Shown here piece after piece: positions 7,298-15,758 of a stretch of DNA of 34,045 nucleotides. The translations under genes and the position numbers were made by a program. Numbering within the stretch: position 1 is the stretch's first letter; each line of letters opens with the position of its first letter. The notes under the pieces are model-generated. The model ran no database searches, was not told where the DNA came from, and saw only the letters and a list, made by a program, of their open reading frames with translations. The DNA comes from Clostridiales bacterium (GTDB lineage Bacteria > Bacillota > Clostridia > Christensenellales > QAND01): positions 1-34,045 of the forward strand of contig SVGV01000005.1 in NCBI GenBank assembly GCA_015056185.1, written 5' to 3'.

Positions 7298-8239
7298 TTG
7301 CATTTTAAAGAGATCACCCTGGCAGATCGGGAGGTGCTCAGCGAATACCTTGGCATTTGGTCTATGGATAATGCAGAGCATTCCTTTGCCAATTTATATT
7401 TCTGGCGAAAGGCCTACCAAATCAAATATTGTATTAAGGATGAGGTGCTGTACATCCGCTTTCAGCATGATATCGGGGATGAGCCGCCCATCTTGTTTTC
7501 CCCCTTGCCCAAAAGGATGGATGTGGACTACTGCAAGATCATGAACGATACCATCGCCTATTGCCATCGGGAAGGGATCGAGTTTAAACTGCAGAGCGTA
7601 GTGCAGAAGATGGTGGATTACATCCGCATGAACTGCATGGATATCTTTGATATCGTCCATGAGCGGGATTTCTGCGAATATGTGTATAACGTAAGCGATC
7701 TTACAAACCTTGCGGGCAAAAAGTACCACAAAAAGCGTAATCACATCGCACGGTTTTTGGAAAACAACCCGGATCATGAATTTGCACCCATCACCCCCGC
7801 CGATATCGATGACTGCAAAGCCATGTATATGGAATGGCACAATGAGCGTGCCGCAGAGGGGATGGAAAACCTGGACCTTGAACAGTTTGCTATGTTTGAG
7901 GCCTTGGATAACATGGAAAACCTGGGACTGCAGGGTGCCCTTGTGCGCATCGGCGGGAAGGTGAAGGCCTTTACCATCGGAGAGCGCATCTCTGACAAAA
8001 CGGTGTTGATCCATGTGGAAAAGGCGGATCAATCCATCCAGGGGCTGTACCCCTTTATCAATCGGGAGTTTTTAAGGCATTTTTACAGCGATATGCAGTA
8101 TGTAAACCGGGAAGAAGATTTGGGCATCCCCGGTCTGCGCCGGTCTAAGGAAAGCTATTACCCGGCGTTTCTCATCGACAAATACATGGTCACCCTGAAG
8201 GAAGGAATCACCTATGAGACGCTGCACCCCGAAGGATGA
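7298..8239 (+). CDS. DUF2156 (MprF C-terminal-like) protein
   Basis: 313 residues. It matches the DUF2156 pattern related to the soluble acyltransferase domain of phosphatidylglycerol lysyltransferase (MprF): tandem GNAT-like folds with the motif L-GKKYHKKRNHIARF near residues 142-158 and FTIGE...HVEKAD...YPFINREF near 225-255. No membrane helices are present, unlike full MprF. It is probably cytoplasmic; in this group aminoacyl-tRNA-dependent transfer to an acceptor is possible but not shown here. The start is TTG at 7298, supported by GGAG 8-9 bases upstream; no ATG fits. Its 3' end overlaps the GNAT gene by 26 bases, implying coupled translation and related work. Confidence 0.85.
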   Translation: MHFKEITLADREVLSEYLGIWSMDNAEHSFANLYFWRKAYQIKYCIKDEVLYIRFQHDIGDEPPILFSPLPKRMDVDYCKIMNDTIAYCHREGIEFKLQSVVQKMVDYIRMNCMDIFDIVHERDFCEYVYNVSDLTNLAGKKYHKKRNHIARFLENNPDHEFAPITPADIDDCKAMYMEWHNERAAEGMENLDLEQFAMFEALDNMENLGLQGALVRIGGKVKAFTIGERISDKTVLIHVEKADQSIQGLYPFINREFLRHFYSDMQYVNREEDLGIPGLRRSKESYYPAFLIDKYMVTLKEGITYETLHPEG

Positions 8240-9320
8240 AAATAAACTGAAGGATATGTGGGCGGTTTGCTTTGGCGATCCGCCCAGTTATATTGAGTTC
8301 TTTTTTAAAAACCGGTTCATCCCAGAGCGGACGGTTTGTTTGGAACATGGGGAGGAGATGCCCTGCGCCATGCACATCGTGCCTTATCAGGTGGATGTCC
8401 GGGGGGAGGAATTTGAGAGCGCCTACCTGGTTGGCGTTGCCACTATGCCTGAGTACCGCATGCAGGGTTACAGCAAGCGATTGATCCGGGAAGGCCTTGA
8501 TCTATGGCGGCAATATGGGGTGCGGTTCAGCCATTTGTACCCTTTTAAGCATTCTTTTTATGCTCATTTGGGCTATGGGATCGCAAATCAGCGGTATTTG
8601 GCGGGCATGACGGCACAGGATGCCTCAAAATTGCCCAATACCGATGTTGTACGCCCCCTCGCCATGGGCGATTTTGATGCGTGCCTTTTATGCTATCAGG
8701 CGTTTTTAGAGGGAAAGACCTCTTACGTAGTCCGTGGTCTTAATGACATGGCCGGGCGGTTAAAGGAGCATCTGTTGGATAGCTTTGGTTTTATCGCTAT
8801 GCGCTCTGGCAGCATCTGCGGTTACGCCCTGTGCTATGTGGATCATGATGTGCTCTATGCGGATGAATTGGTTTATGCTGATCATAATGCCCTGAGCTCG
8901 CTTCTTTTTGCGATGGGTTCACACCAAAAAGCGGGGGAGATGCGCGTTACCATCCCTTTGTGGGATCAGCTGCCGACTGATTGGCCCATCACCTTCACAA
9001 AGGAAGATTACGCCATGGTGCGCATCATTGGGCTTGACGGGCTGAGCATCCCCACAGAGGATCATGTGGATGGGGAAGTACGCTTTTATTTAAAAGATGA
9101 TTACCTTACCTGGCAGGAGGGTACCTACTGCGCCAAAGCAAAAGACGGCCGGGTGACCTTTACAAAAGTGGATGAACCCGCCCAGCACACCATCGATATT
9201 TTGTGGCTGTCGGAAGCAGTAAGCGGCAGCTACTGCACCGCGGCGGAAGAAAACAGCGCCCATAGTGCCATCCGCAAGATGCTGAATAAACGGGACTGCA
9301 TGATGTTTGAAAAATACTGA
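8214..9320 (+). CDS. GNAT-family N-acetyltransferase (Eis-like)
   Basis: 368 residues. The N-terminal GNAT domain has the acetyl-CoA motif GVATMPEYRMQGYSKRLI (about residues 74-91) and the Eis-type elements LYPFKHSFYAHLGYG (about 119-133). A second GNAT-like region and a C-terminal SCP2-like part follow, consistent with Eis-family length (near 400). The ATG at 8214 has GAAGGAA upstream and lies inside the end of the DUF2156 gene, a 26-base overlap. Known Eis proteins acetylate amines such as aminoglycosides or lysines; the substrate here is unknown. Pairing with DUF2156 is the main clue to its role. Confidence 0.85.
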   Translation: MRRCTPKDENKLKDMWAVCFGDPPSYIEFFFKNRFIPERTVCLEHGEEMPCAMHIVPYQVDVRGEEFESAYLVGVATMPEYRMQGYSKRLIREGLDLWRQYGVRFSHLYPFKHSFYAHLGYGIANQRYLAGMTAQDASKLPNTDVVRPLAMGDFDACLLCYQAFLEGKTSYVVRGLNDMAGRLKEHLLDSFGFIAMRSGSICGYALCYVDHDVLYADELVYADHNALSSLLFAMGSHQKAGEMRVTIPLWDQLPTDWPITFTKEDYAMVRIIGLDGLSIPTEDHVDGEVRFYLKDDYLTWQEGTYCAKAKDGRVTFTKVDEPAQHTIDILWLSEAVSGSYCTAAEENSAHSAIRKMLNKRDCMMFEKY

Positions 9321-9326
9321 TCTTTA

Positions 9327-9355
9327 TTGGCTTTTATATATCAGTGTGGTATATT
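9327..9355 (+). promoter_or_regulatory. Candidate promoter of the paaK-iorAB unit
   Basis: TTGGCT (9327-9332), 17-base spacer, TATATT (9350-9355), 78 bases before the paaK start. The -35 match is moderate (4/6). Confidence 0.55.
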
Positions 9356-9433
9356 AAACTATAAATATTTTATGGTGAAACGGTAATACGGCAGAGCTTT
9401 TTTCCATTTCTCCAGGATAATGAGGTGTGAGGT

Positions 9434-10738
9434 ATGATTTTTTCTCCGGCCATCGAGTGCGCCGAACGCAGTGAGATCGAGGCGATCCAGCTTGATCGCC
9501 TGAAAAGTACGGTAAAACGGGTTTATGAAACGGTTCCTTATTACAAAGAAAAACTGGATGCAGCAGGGGTAAAGCCTGAGGATATTCAGTCTCTGGATGA
9601 TCTTAAGAAGATCCCCTTTACCACCAAGGCGGATATGCGGGCCAATTACCCCTACCGCCTGTTTGCTGTACCCATGAAAGATATCGTCAGGATCCACGCC
9701 AGCAGCGGTACCACCGGCACCGCCACCGTGGTGGGCTATACCAAAACGGATCTGGATAACTGGGCTGAGTGCGTCGCCCGTGTGGTCTGCCAGGCCGGTG
9801 CCACTCCCGATGACATCGCCCAGATCTCCTTTGGGTATGGCTTATTTACCGGTGCGCTGGGTTTGCACTACGGCCTTGAAAAGCTGGGTGCAGCGGTGAT
9901 ACCGGTATCTGCCGGCAACACCAAGCGGCAGATCCAGCTGATGCAGGATTACGGCACCACCCTTTTGGTGGGTACCCCTTCGTACGCACTGTACATCGGT
10001 GAGACCGCAAAACAGATGGGAGTGGACCTCCACGAGCTGCCCATCCGCCTGGGCGTTTTGGGTGCAGAAGGCCATACGGAAGAGATGCGCAAAGCCATTG
10101 AGGACCTCTATGGTATGCGTGTGTTTGAAAACTACGGTTTGAGCGAAGTCATGGGCCCCGGCGTAGCAGGGGAGTGTACCGAACAGGTCGGTATGCACAT
10201 CGCGGAGGACCACTTTATTGTGGAGATCATCGACCCGGAGACCGGCGAAAACAAAGCCCCCGGTGAGATGGGCGAGGTGGTCATTACCACCATCACCAAG
10301 GAAGGCCAGCCCTTGCTGCGGTACCGCACCAGGGATATCTCCAGCATCAGTTATGAAAAATGTGCCTGCGGGCGTACCAGCGCCCGGATGCACAAAGTCC
10401 TTGGCCGCAGCGATGATATGCTGATCATCCGCGGGGTCAATGTATTCCCCAGCCAGATCGAAAGCGTGATCCTTTCTGTACCCGGCGCCGGCCCCAACTA
10501 TGAGATCATCGTCACCAAAGAGAACCATATGGATCGCCTGGAGGTGCTGGTGGAAGTCAATTCCGCTGAGCTGCTCGCGAAATTTGCGGAATTGGAGCGC
10601 ATCACCAACAGCATTCGTTCCCGTCTGAGAGAAGAGATTTTGCTGGATGTAAAGGTAAGCCTTGTGAACCCCATGAGCTTAAAGCGCTTTGAAGGCAAAG
10701 CAAAGCGTGTGACCGATTTGAGAGATAAGGGTGAGTAA
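9434..10738 (+). CDS. paaK: Phenylacetate-CoA ligase
   Basis: 434 residues, normal for PaaK. It converts phenylacetate (or a similar arylacetate), ATP and CoA into the aryl-acetyl-CoA ester, AMP and pyrophosphate in the cytoplasm. Seen: the AMP-binding signature SSGTTGTATVVGYTKTDL near residue 90; YGLSEVMGPGV near 234; YRTRDISSI near 295; and the C-terminal GRSDDMLIIRGVNVFPSQIE segment typical of PaaK. RBS GAGGTGTGAGG precedes the ATG. Its stop lies 1 base before iorA. In anaerobes this pairing lets the cell interconvert arylacetates and the CoA esters made by indolepyruvate oxidoreductase, in principle conserving energy as ATP. Exact substrate (phenyl-, hydroxyphenyl- or indoleacetate) is not predictable. 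Confidence 0.93.
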   Translation: MIFSPAIECAERSEIEAIQLDRLKSTVKRVYETVPYYKEKLDAAGVKPEDIQSLDDLKKIPFTTKADMRANYPYRLFAVPMKDIVRIHASSGTTGTATVVGYTKTDLDNWAECVARVVCQAGATPDDIAQISFGYGLFTGALGLHYGLEKLGAAVIPVSAGNTKRQIQLMQDYGTTLLVGTPSYALYIGETAKQMGVDLHELPIRLGVLGAEGHTEEMRKAIEDLYGMRVFENYGLSEVMGPGVAGECTEQVGMHIAEDHFIVEIIDPETGENKAPGEMGEVVITTITKEGQPLLRYRTRDISSISYEKCACGRTSARMHKVLGRSDDMLIIRGVNVFPSQIESVILSVPGAGPNYEIIVTKENHMDRLEVLVEVNSAELLAKFAELERITNSIRSRLREEILLDVKVSLVNPMSLKRFEGKAKRVTDLRDKGE

Positions 10739-10739
10739 G

Positions 10740-12464
10740 ATGAGTTTGATCCTCCTTGGTAATGAAGCTTTGGCCCAGGGTGCAAAAGACGCCGGAGTGA
10801 AAGTGGTATCTTCCTATCCCGGTACGCCCAGTACTGAGATCACCGAGACCATCGCTGCGTTGGGCGGTGTATACGCGGAATGGGCCGCCAACGAAAAGGT
10901 TGCCGCCGAGGTAGCCATGGGTGCAGCGGTGGGTGGTGCCCGTGCCATGTGCTGCATGAAGCATGTTGGTTTAAACGTAGCCAGTGAGGTGCTGTTTACC
11001 GGCGCCTATACCGGCATCAACGGCGGCCTTGTATTTGTGGTTGCCGATGACCCCGGTATGCACAGCAGCCAGAACGAGCAGGATACCCGCTTTTACGCCA
11101 TGAGCGCCCATGTGCCCATCCTGGAGCCCAGCAGCGCCCAGGAAGCTTATGATTTCATCCGCCTGGCCTTTGAAATGAGCGAAAGCTGCGATATCCCCGT
11201 CATCATCCGGATGACCACCCGCATTGCTCATACCCGGGGCATCGTAGTGCCCAGAGAGATGGCAGATGCACCTGTAAAGCCCTATGTGAAGGCACCTCAA
11301 AAATACGTGATGATGCCCAACAACGCACGGCCCCGTAAGTATACCTTGATGGCTAATTTGAAAAAGGTGCTGGAGTTTGCAAAAGAAAATGGCATCAACC
11401 GTGTGGAAAAGGGCAGTGATAATACCGGCTTCATCTGTGCCGGCGGGGTATACCAGTATGTAAAAGAAGCTGCCCCTGAAGGGAGCATCTATAAAGTGGG
11501 TATGCCTTACCCCATGCAGTGCGATGAAGCAAAGGCTTTTGCAGATTCCGTTGCCGACCTCTACGTGGTGGAAGAGCTGGAACCTGTGATGGAACTTCAG
11601 CTGAACTCCTTTGGCATCTTCCCCAAGGGTCAGGATACCTTCAGCAAATTTGGCGAATACACCGCAGAATCCGTTGCCTGTGCCATTCAGGGCGAAGCCA
11701 TGGCGGCCGATACCATTACCGATTTGCCCGGCAGACCCCCCGTATTATGCCCCGGCTGCCCCCACAGAGGCGCTTTTACCGCTATTAAGCGGCTTAAGCT
11801 CAATGCCTTTGGCGACATCGGCTGCTATACCTTGGGGGCCAACCCGCCCCTTAGTGCCATGGACAGCACCGTTTGTATGGGTGCCAGCATCGGCATGACC
11901 CACGGTGCAGCCCTTGCCCAGGGGGAAGAATTCAACAAGCACGCTGTTGCGGTGATCGGGGACTCCACCTTCTTCCACAGTGGTCTCGATGGCCTGGCCA
12001 GCGTTTGCTATAACCAATCCAACATCACCGTTTTGGTGCTGGATAACGGCACCACCGGTATGACCGGCCATCAGGATAACCCCAGCACGGGTATGACCCT
12101 CGGCGGCAATGCGGTAGCACCCATCGCCATTGAAGATGTGGCCAAGGCCGTTGGTGCGAAGAATATCTATATCGTGGATCCGCTGGATCTGCCTAAGATG
12201 CAGGCTACGTTAAAAGAAGCTGTAGAGGCGGATGGTGTGAGCGTCGTCATCGCACGGCATAAATGCGTGCTCATCGACCGCAGCAAAAAGCCCATGTATG
12301 AGGTGGATCAGCAAAAGTGCATCGGATGCGGCATGTGCCTGCAATCCGGCTGCCCCGCTATGCGCAAGGAAAACGGTAAGGTGAACATCGATCCTTCCAT
12401 GTGCAGAGGCTGCAACCTGTGTGTACACCTTTGCCCCGTGGGTGCCATCAAAGGAGGGTGCTGA
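10740..12464 (+). CDS. iorA: Indolepyruvate:ferredoxin oxidoreductase, alpha subunit
   Basis: 574 residues from ATG 10740. This start has an AAGGG site about 9 bases upstream; a GTG at 10731 would overlap paaK and has no spaced site. With IorB it oxidises aryl 2-oxo acids (from Trp, Phe, Tyr transamination) to aryl-acetyl-CoA, CO2 and reduced ferredoxin. Seen in order: N-terminal pyrimidine-binding region (SYPGTPSTEITE), the motif CPGCPHRGAF, the thiamine diphosphate site GDSTFFHSG (about 407), and two C-terminal 4Fe-4S motifs, CIGCGMCLQSGCP (about 527) and CRGCNLCVHLCP (about 554). Length and domain order match IorA. It sits between paaK and iorB in one unit. Confidence 0.95.
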   Translation: MSLILLGNEALAQGAKDAGVKVVSSYPGTPSTEITETIAALGGVYAEWAANEKVAAEVAMGAAVGGARAMCCMKHVGLNVASEVLFTGAYTGINGGLVFVVADDPGMHSSQNEQDTRFYAMSAHVPILEPSSAQEAYDFIRLAFEMSESCDIPVIIRMTTRIAHTRGIVVPREMADAPVKPYVKAPQKYVMMPNNARPRKYTLMANLKKVLEFAKENGINRVEKGSDNTGFICAGGVYQYVKEAAPEGSIYKVGMPYPMQCDEAKAFADSVADLYVVEELEPVMELQLNSFGIFPKGQDTFSKFGEYTAESVACAIQGEAMAADTITDLPGRPPVLCPGCPHRGAFTAIKRLKLNAFGDIGCYTLGANPPLSAMDSTVCMGASIGMTHGAALAQGEEFNKHAVAVIGDSTFFHSGLDGLASVCYNQSNITVLVLDNGTTGMTGHQDNPSTGMTLGGNAVAPIAIEDVAKAVGAKNIYIVDPLDLPKMQATLKEAVEADGVSVVIARHKCVLIDRSKKPMYEVDQQKCIGCGMCLQSGCPAMRKENGKVNIDPSMCRGCNLCVHLCPVGAIKGGC

Positions 12465-12465
12465 T

Positions 12466-13041
12466 ATGAAACTGAATGTATTGATCTCCGGTGTGGGCGG
12501 TCAGGGCATCCTGCTGTGCGGTAAGATCCTGGGCAGCTATGCCTTAAAGATGGGTCTGGATGTAAAGGTATCCGAAGTACACGGCATGGCCCAGCGCGGC
12601 GGCTGCGTAGTGACCCATGTCCGCATGGATGAAAAGGTGTATTCCCCCCTGATCAAACGGGGTGAAGCGGATGCCATCCTGGCCTTTGAGCCCATGGAAG
12701 CCCTTCGGTACATCGATTATATTGCAAAAGACGGTGCCATCGTCACCGCGGCGGACAAAGTGCTGCCCATCTCTGTTGCTATGGGCAATGGGGAATACGC
12801 CAAAGATATTTTAGATCGCGTCAACAGCCGCTGCAGCCGCGTTTTAGTGGTGGATGGTGCCAAGCTGGCCAAAGAGGCCGGCAGCCTGATGACGCTGAAT
12901 ATCGTATTATTAGGTGCATTTACCGCTATGGTAGGCCTTGACCGCAGTGCTATGGAAGCCGCTATCGCCGAAAGTGTGAAGCCTCAGTTTGTAGAAATGA
13001 ACCGGGTCGCCTTCGGCCTGGGGTATGACCTTGTGAAATAG
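12466..13041 (+). CDS. iorB: Indolepyruvate:ferredoxin oxidoreductase, beta subunit
   Basis: 191 residues from ATG 12466, which has the strong AAGGAGGG site inside the end of iorA (1-base gap after its stop). The domain is the 2-oxoacid oxidoreductase gamma/KorC fold: VLISGVGGQGILLCGKILG at the N-terminus and VSEVHGMAQRGGCVVTHVR near residues 35-53. It pairs with IorA to form the CoA-binding catalytic complex. Tight spacing suggests matched synthesis of the two subunits. Confidence 0.95.
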   Translation: MKLNVLISGVGGQGILLCGKILGSYALKMGLDVKVSEVHGMAQRGGCVVTHVRMDEKVYSPLIKRGEADAILAFEPMEALRYIDYIAKDGAIVTAADKVLPISVAMGNGEYAKDILDRVNSRCSRVLVVDGAKLAKEAGSLMTLNIVLLGAFTAMVGLDRSAMEAAIAESVKPQFVEMNRVAFGLGYDLVK

Positions 13042-13053
13042 GGAGGATCCACA

Positions 13054-13491
13054 ATGTTAAAACAGATTTCCGTATTTCTTGAAAATAAAAAGGGTGTTTT
13101 GGCCCGTGCAACAAAGCTGCTTGGCCGTGAAGGGATCGATCTGATCGCCCTTTCCATTGCAGATACCACGGATTTCGGCATCATGCGCTGCCTGGTCAGC
13201 CGTCCCGATGATGCCCTGAAGGTCCTTTCTGAAAATGGGTTTTTAGCCAGCACCACCGAGGTACTGGCGGTGGCCGTGCCCGATACCCCCGGCGGACTTG
13301 CCGGCCTGTTGGACCTCATTGAAGCAGGTGACATCAATGTGGATTACCTGTATTCCTTTGTGCGCAACCCCAATGAAAACGCATTGATTTTGTTAAAGCC
13401 CGATGATGTGGATGCCTGCCGCAAATTATTTGCGGAAAAGGGGATTGTAACCCTGAGTGATGAAGAGGTTTATGAAGGTGCTGGGAAATAG
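13054..13491 (+). CDS. Tandem ACT-domain protein
   Basis: 145 residues with two ACT-like units: KQISVFLENKKGVLARATKLLGREGIDL at the start and VLAVAVPDTPGGLAGLLDLIEAGDINVDYLYSF from about residue 68. ACT domains bind amino acids and control enzymes or regulators; no catalytic or DNA-binding part is present. RBS GGGAGG precedes the ATG. Placed 12 bases after iorB, it may sense an aromatic amino acid for this pathway; that is inference. Its 3' end overlaps the alr start. Confidence 0.88.
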   Translation: MLKQISVFLENKKGVLARATKLLGREGIDLIALSIADTTDFGIMRCLVSRPDDALKVLSENGFLASTTEVLAVAVPDTPGGLAGLLDLIEAGDINVDYLYSFVRNPNENALILLKPDDVDACRKLFAEKGIVTLSDEEVYEGAGK

Positions 13492-14620
13492 TTCTAACCA
13501 TTTAAGAGAAACCGTTGCCGAAGTGAACTGCATTGCTTTGGCCCATAACTTGAAGTTTTATCGTCAGCGTACCGAAACCCGGCTGATGGCTGTTATAAAG
13601 GCGGATGCCTACGGCCACGATGCATTGATGTGCGCCCGGGTCTGCATGGCCAACGGTGCTGATTGTCTGGCGGTTGCTACCCCTGATGAAGCTATCGTCC
13701 TTCGTGAGGGCGGCATCTCAGCTGATATTTTGGTACTGGGCCCCGTTTTGGGCAAAGACGCCATGGAAGCCATGGTAAAGGAAAACGTCTCCTTTACGGT
13801 GTATTCCATGGAACAATTGCTGGATGCTGAAGCTGCCGGGAAGCGGTTGGAAAAACAGGCTCGGATCCATATAAAAGTGGAAACGGGTTTTAACCGCATC
13901 GGCATTGAAAAGGATGAGATCATCCCCTTCTTGGAACAGCTGAAAACCTGTGAAAACGTGGCGTTGGAGGGGCTCTACACCCATTTTGCTACAGCAGATG
14001 ACCCGGAAGATGACAGCTTTGTTCATGTGCAGTACCGGCGCTTTTCAGAGGTGGAAGAGATCGTCCGCAGTTATGGCCATAGCCCCATGGTGCATGTGTG
14101 CAACAGCGCAGCTATTTTACGCTACCCGGAATACCACAGGGATGCTGTGCGTCTCGGCATCAGCTTATACGGCTATCCTTCTTCGGCGGATTTAGACCTC
14201 GGCTATGATTTATGGCCTGTGATGAGTGTAAAAAGCGTAGTCAGCAGGGTGAGGGATGTTTTGCCCGGTGAGGTGATCGGCTATAACTGCACCTATCATG
14301 TGGATGCACCCATGAAGGTCGCTGCGGTGCCCATCGGCTATGCGGATGGTTACCCCAGGGCCCTTAGCAACAGCGGCGCGGTGCTCATCGGCGGAAAACG
14401 CTGCCCCATCGTAGGCCGCGTCTGCATGGATCAGCTGATGGTGGATGTGAGTGGGATCGATGTAAAGCAGGGGGATCCTGTTGTGCTCATGGGCAAACAG
14501 GGGCAGGAAGCCATCTGGGCGGATGAGATCGCAGCTCTGGTTGGTACCATCCCTCATGAGATCATTACTGGGTTTACCGCCCGGCTTGTGAAGGTGCATG
14601 TGTTTGACTTCCAAAGGTGA
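13472..14620 (+). CDS. alr: Alanine racemase
   Basis: 382 residues from ATG 13472. It interconverts L- and D-alanine with pyridoxal phosphate, supplying D-Ala for peptidoglycan. Seen: the cofactor lysine in VIKADAYGHDA (about residue 43), FNRIGI, the second catalytic tyrosine region YNCTYHV followed by VPIGYADGYPRALS, and RVCMDQLMVDVS. The start lies within the end of the ACT gene; alternatives are GTG 13457 or ATG 13460, and the sequence does not settle the choice (AAGAGG is 3 bases from 13472). The overlap implies translational coupling with the ACT gene. The 3' end overlaps the cyclo-ligase gene by 23 bases. Confidence 0.93.
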   Translation: MKVLGNSSNHLRETVAEVNCIALAHNLKFYRQRTETRLMAVIKADAYGHDALMCARVCMANGADCLAVATPDEAIVLREGGISADILVLGPVLGKDAMEAMVKENVSFTVYSMEQLLDAEAAGKRLEKQARIHIKVETGFNRIGIEKDEIIPFLEQLKTCENVALEGLYTHFATADDPEDDSFVHVQYRRFSEVEEIVRSYGHSPMVHVCNSAAILRYPEYHRDAVRLGISLYGYPSSADLDLGYDLWPVMSVKSVVSRVRDVLPGEVIGYNCTYHVDAPMKVAAVPIGYADGYPRALSNSGAVLIGGKRCPIVGRVCMDQLMVDVSGIDVKQGDPVVLMGKQGQEAIWADEIAALVGTIPHEIITGFTARLVKVHVFDFQR

Positions 14621-15161
14621 TTTACGGGGGCACTTCCGCGCTTTAAGGCGGGAGCTGCCCTCTTATAATAGGGAACAATACCAAAAGAAAATGGTAGATG
14701 CTCTGCTTTCATTAAAAGAGGTGGCATCGGCCAACTGCGTGATGCTCTATTATGCAAAATGGCCGGAAGCGGATATCATCCCATTAGCTCCGCTGTTGTG
14801 GCAAAAGGGGATCAAAACTGCGCTGCCGGTGGTATCCGGTGAGGATCTTTTGTGCATTCGCTATGATGCCGATACCGAATTGCTCCCCGGTGCTTACGAT
14901 ATTTTAGAGCCTCAGCCGGAAAACGGTACGGTAATCCCTGATGTTTATTTGGTGCCCGGTGTGGCATTCACCAAAGAGGGTTACCGCCTGGGCCAGGGCG
15001 GCGGATACTATGACCGGCTGTTAAAGAACAGCAGTGCAAAGAAAATTGGCGTATGCTTCGGCTGCCAAATTGCAAAAACACTGCCGGTGGATCCGTGGGA
15101 TATTAAAATGGATGCCGTTGTAACGGAGGATGCCGTTTACAGGGAGAAACATCGGCTTTAA
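14598..15161 (+). CDS. 5-formyltetrahydrofolate cyclo-ligase
   Basis: 187 residues. ATP-dependent conversion of 5-formyltetrahydrofolate to 5,10-methenyltetrahydrofolate in one-carbon metabolism. Seen: an N-terminal basic helix (LRGHFRALRRELPSY), and the family signature PGVAFTKEGYRLGQGGGYYDR near residues 118-138, whose Gly-rich part binds ATP phosphates. The ATG at 14598 has GAAGG 5 bases upstream and lies inside the end of alr. The next promoter (15157-15185) begins at its stop codon, so the alr unit probably ends here, although no strong terminator is visible. Confidence 0.92.
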   Translation: MCLTSKGDLRGHFRALRRELPSYNREQYQKKMVDALLSLKEVASANCVMLYYAKWPEADIIPLAPLLWQKGIKTALPVVSGEDLLCIRYDADTELLPGAYDILEPQPENGTVIPDVYLVPGVAFTKEGYRLGQGGGYYDRLLKNSSAKKIGVCFGCQIAKTLPVDPWDIKMDAVVTEDAVYREKHRL

Positions 15162-15185
15162 AACTGGTATTGCCTATGCTATAAT
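15157..15185 (+). promoter_or_regulatory. Promoter of rsmD-coaD
   Basis: TTTAAA (15157-15162), 17-base spacer, TATAAT (15180-15185) preceded by TGC (extended -10). The -35 overlaps the cyclo-ligase stop codon. Confidence 0.72.
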
Positions 15186-15206
15186 GTTATAAATTAGGAG
15201 AATGTG

Positions 15207-15758
15207 ATGCGTATTACTGCCGGACAGTTCCGTTCCCGGGTGGTGGATGCCCCCAGGGGCGAGGATACCCGCCCAACTTCCTCCATCGTGCGGGAAGCCA
15301 TGTTTAATATTCTTGCGACGAAGCTTTCGGGAGCCCGCGTACTGGATCTGTTCTGCGGAAGCGGCATCCTTACCTTTGAGGCCATCAGCCGCGGCGCAAA
15401 AGAAGCCGTGATGGTGGACGCCTCCCGCGAGGCGGTGCAGGTTGCAAAGCGCAATGCGGCATCGCTTAAAATAACCGATTGCTGCAGGATCTACCAAAAC
15501 GATTATCTGCGTGCGCTGGATGTATTAAAACGAAACGGCAAGCGGTTTGATATCGGCTTTTTTGACCCGCCGTACAAGGCAGGGTACTACCAAAAAGCAT
15601 TGGACGCGGCCTTTGACGGCGTGTTTGAAGAGGACGCCATCTGCATTTGTGAATACAGCACCCAGGATGGATTCCCCTTTACGGGAAGCATCTGGGAAGT
15701 GGCGGATGACCGCAAATACGGCAGTCGTTCCATTGCTATAGTCAGGAGAAAACAATGA
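15207..15758 (+). CDS. rsmD: 16S rRNA (guanine-966-N2)-methyltransferase
   Basis: 183 residues from ATG 15207 (AGGAG 6 bases upstream; the GTG at 15204 is too close to it). It methylates G966 of 16S rRNA with S-adenosylmethionine. Seen: N-terminal RITAGQFRSR and RPTSSIVREAMFNIL, the SAM-binding motif LDLFCGSGILTFEAISRGA (about 45-63), and the catalytic FDPPY near residue 119 (NPPY/DPPY class of amino-methyltransferases). It overlaps coaD by 4 bases (ATGA), the common rsmD-coaD arrangement. Confidence 0.95.
   Translation: MRITAGQFRSRVVDAPRGEDTRPTSSIVREAMFNILATKLSGARVLDLFCGSGILTFEAISRGAKEAVMVDASREAVQVAKRNAASLKITDCCRIYQNDYLRALDVLKRNGKRFDIGFFDPPYKAGYYQKALDAAFDGVFEEDAICICEYSTQDGFPFTGSIWEVADDRKYGSRSIAIVRRKQ

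Noticed and set aside
9316-9346. Terminator after the GNAT gene
   Set aside because: ACTGAT/ATCAGT could pair, but with a 19-base loop and no T run; it is too weak to support.
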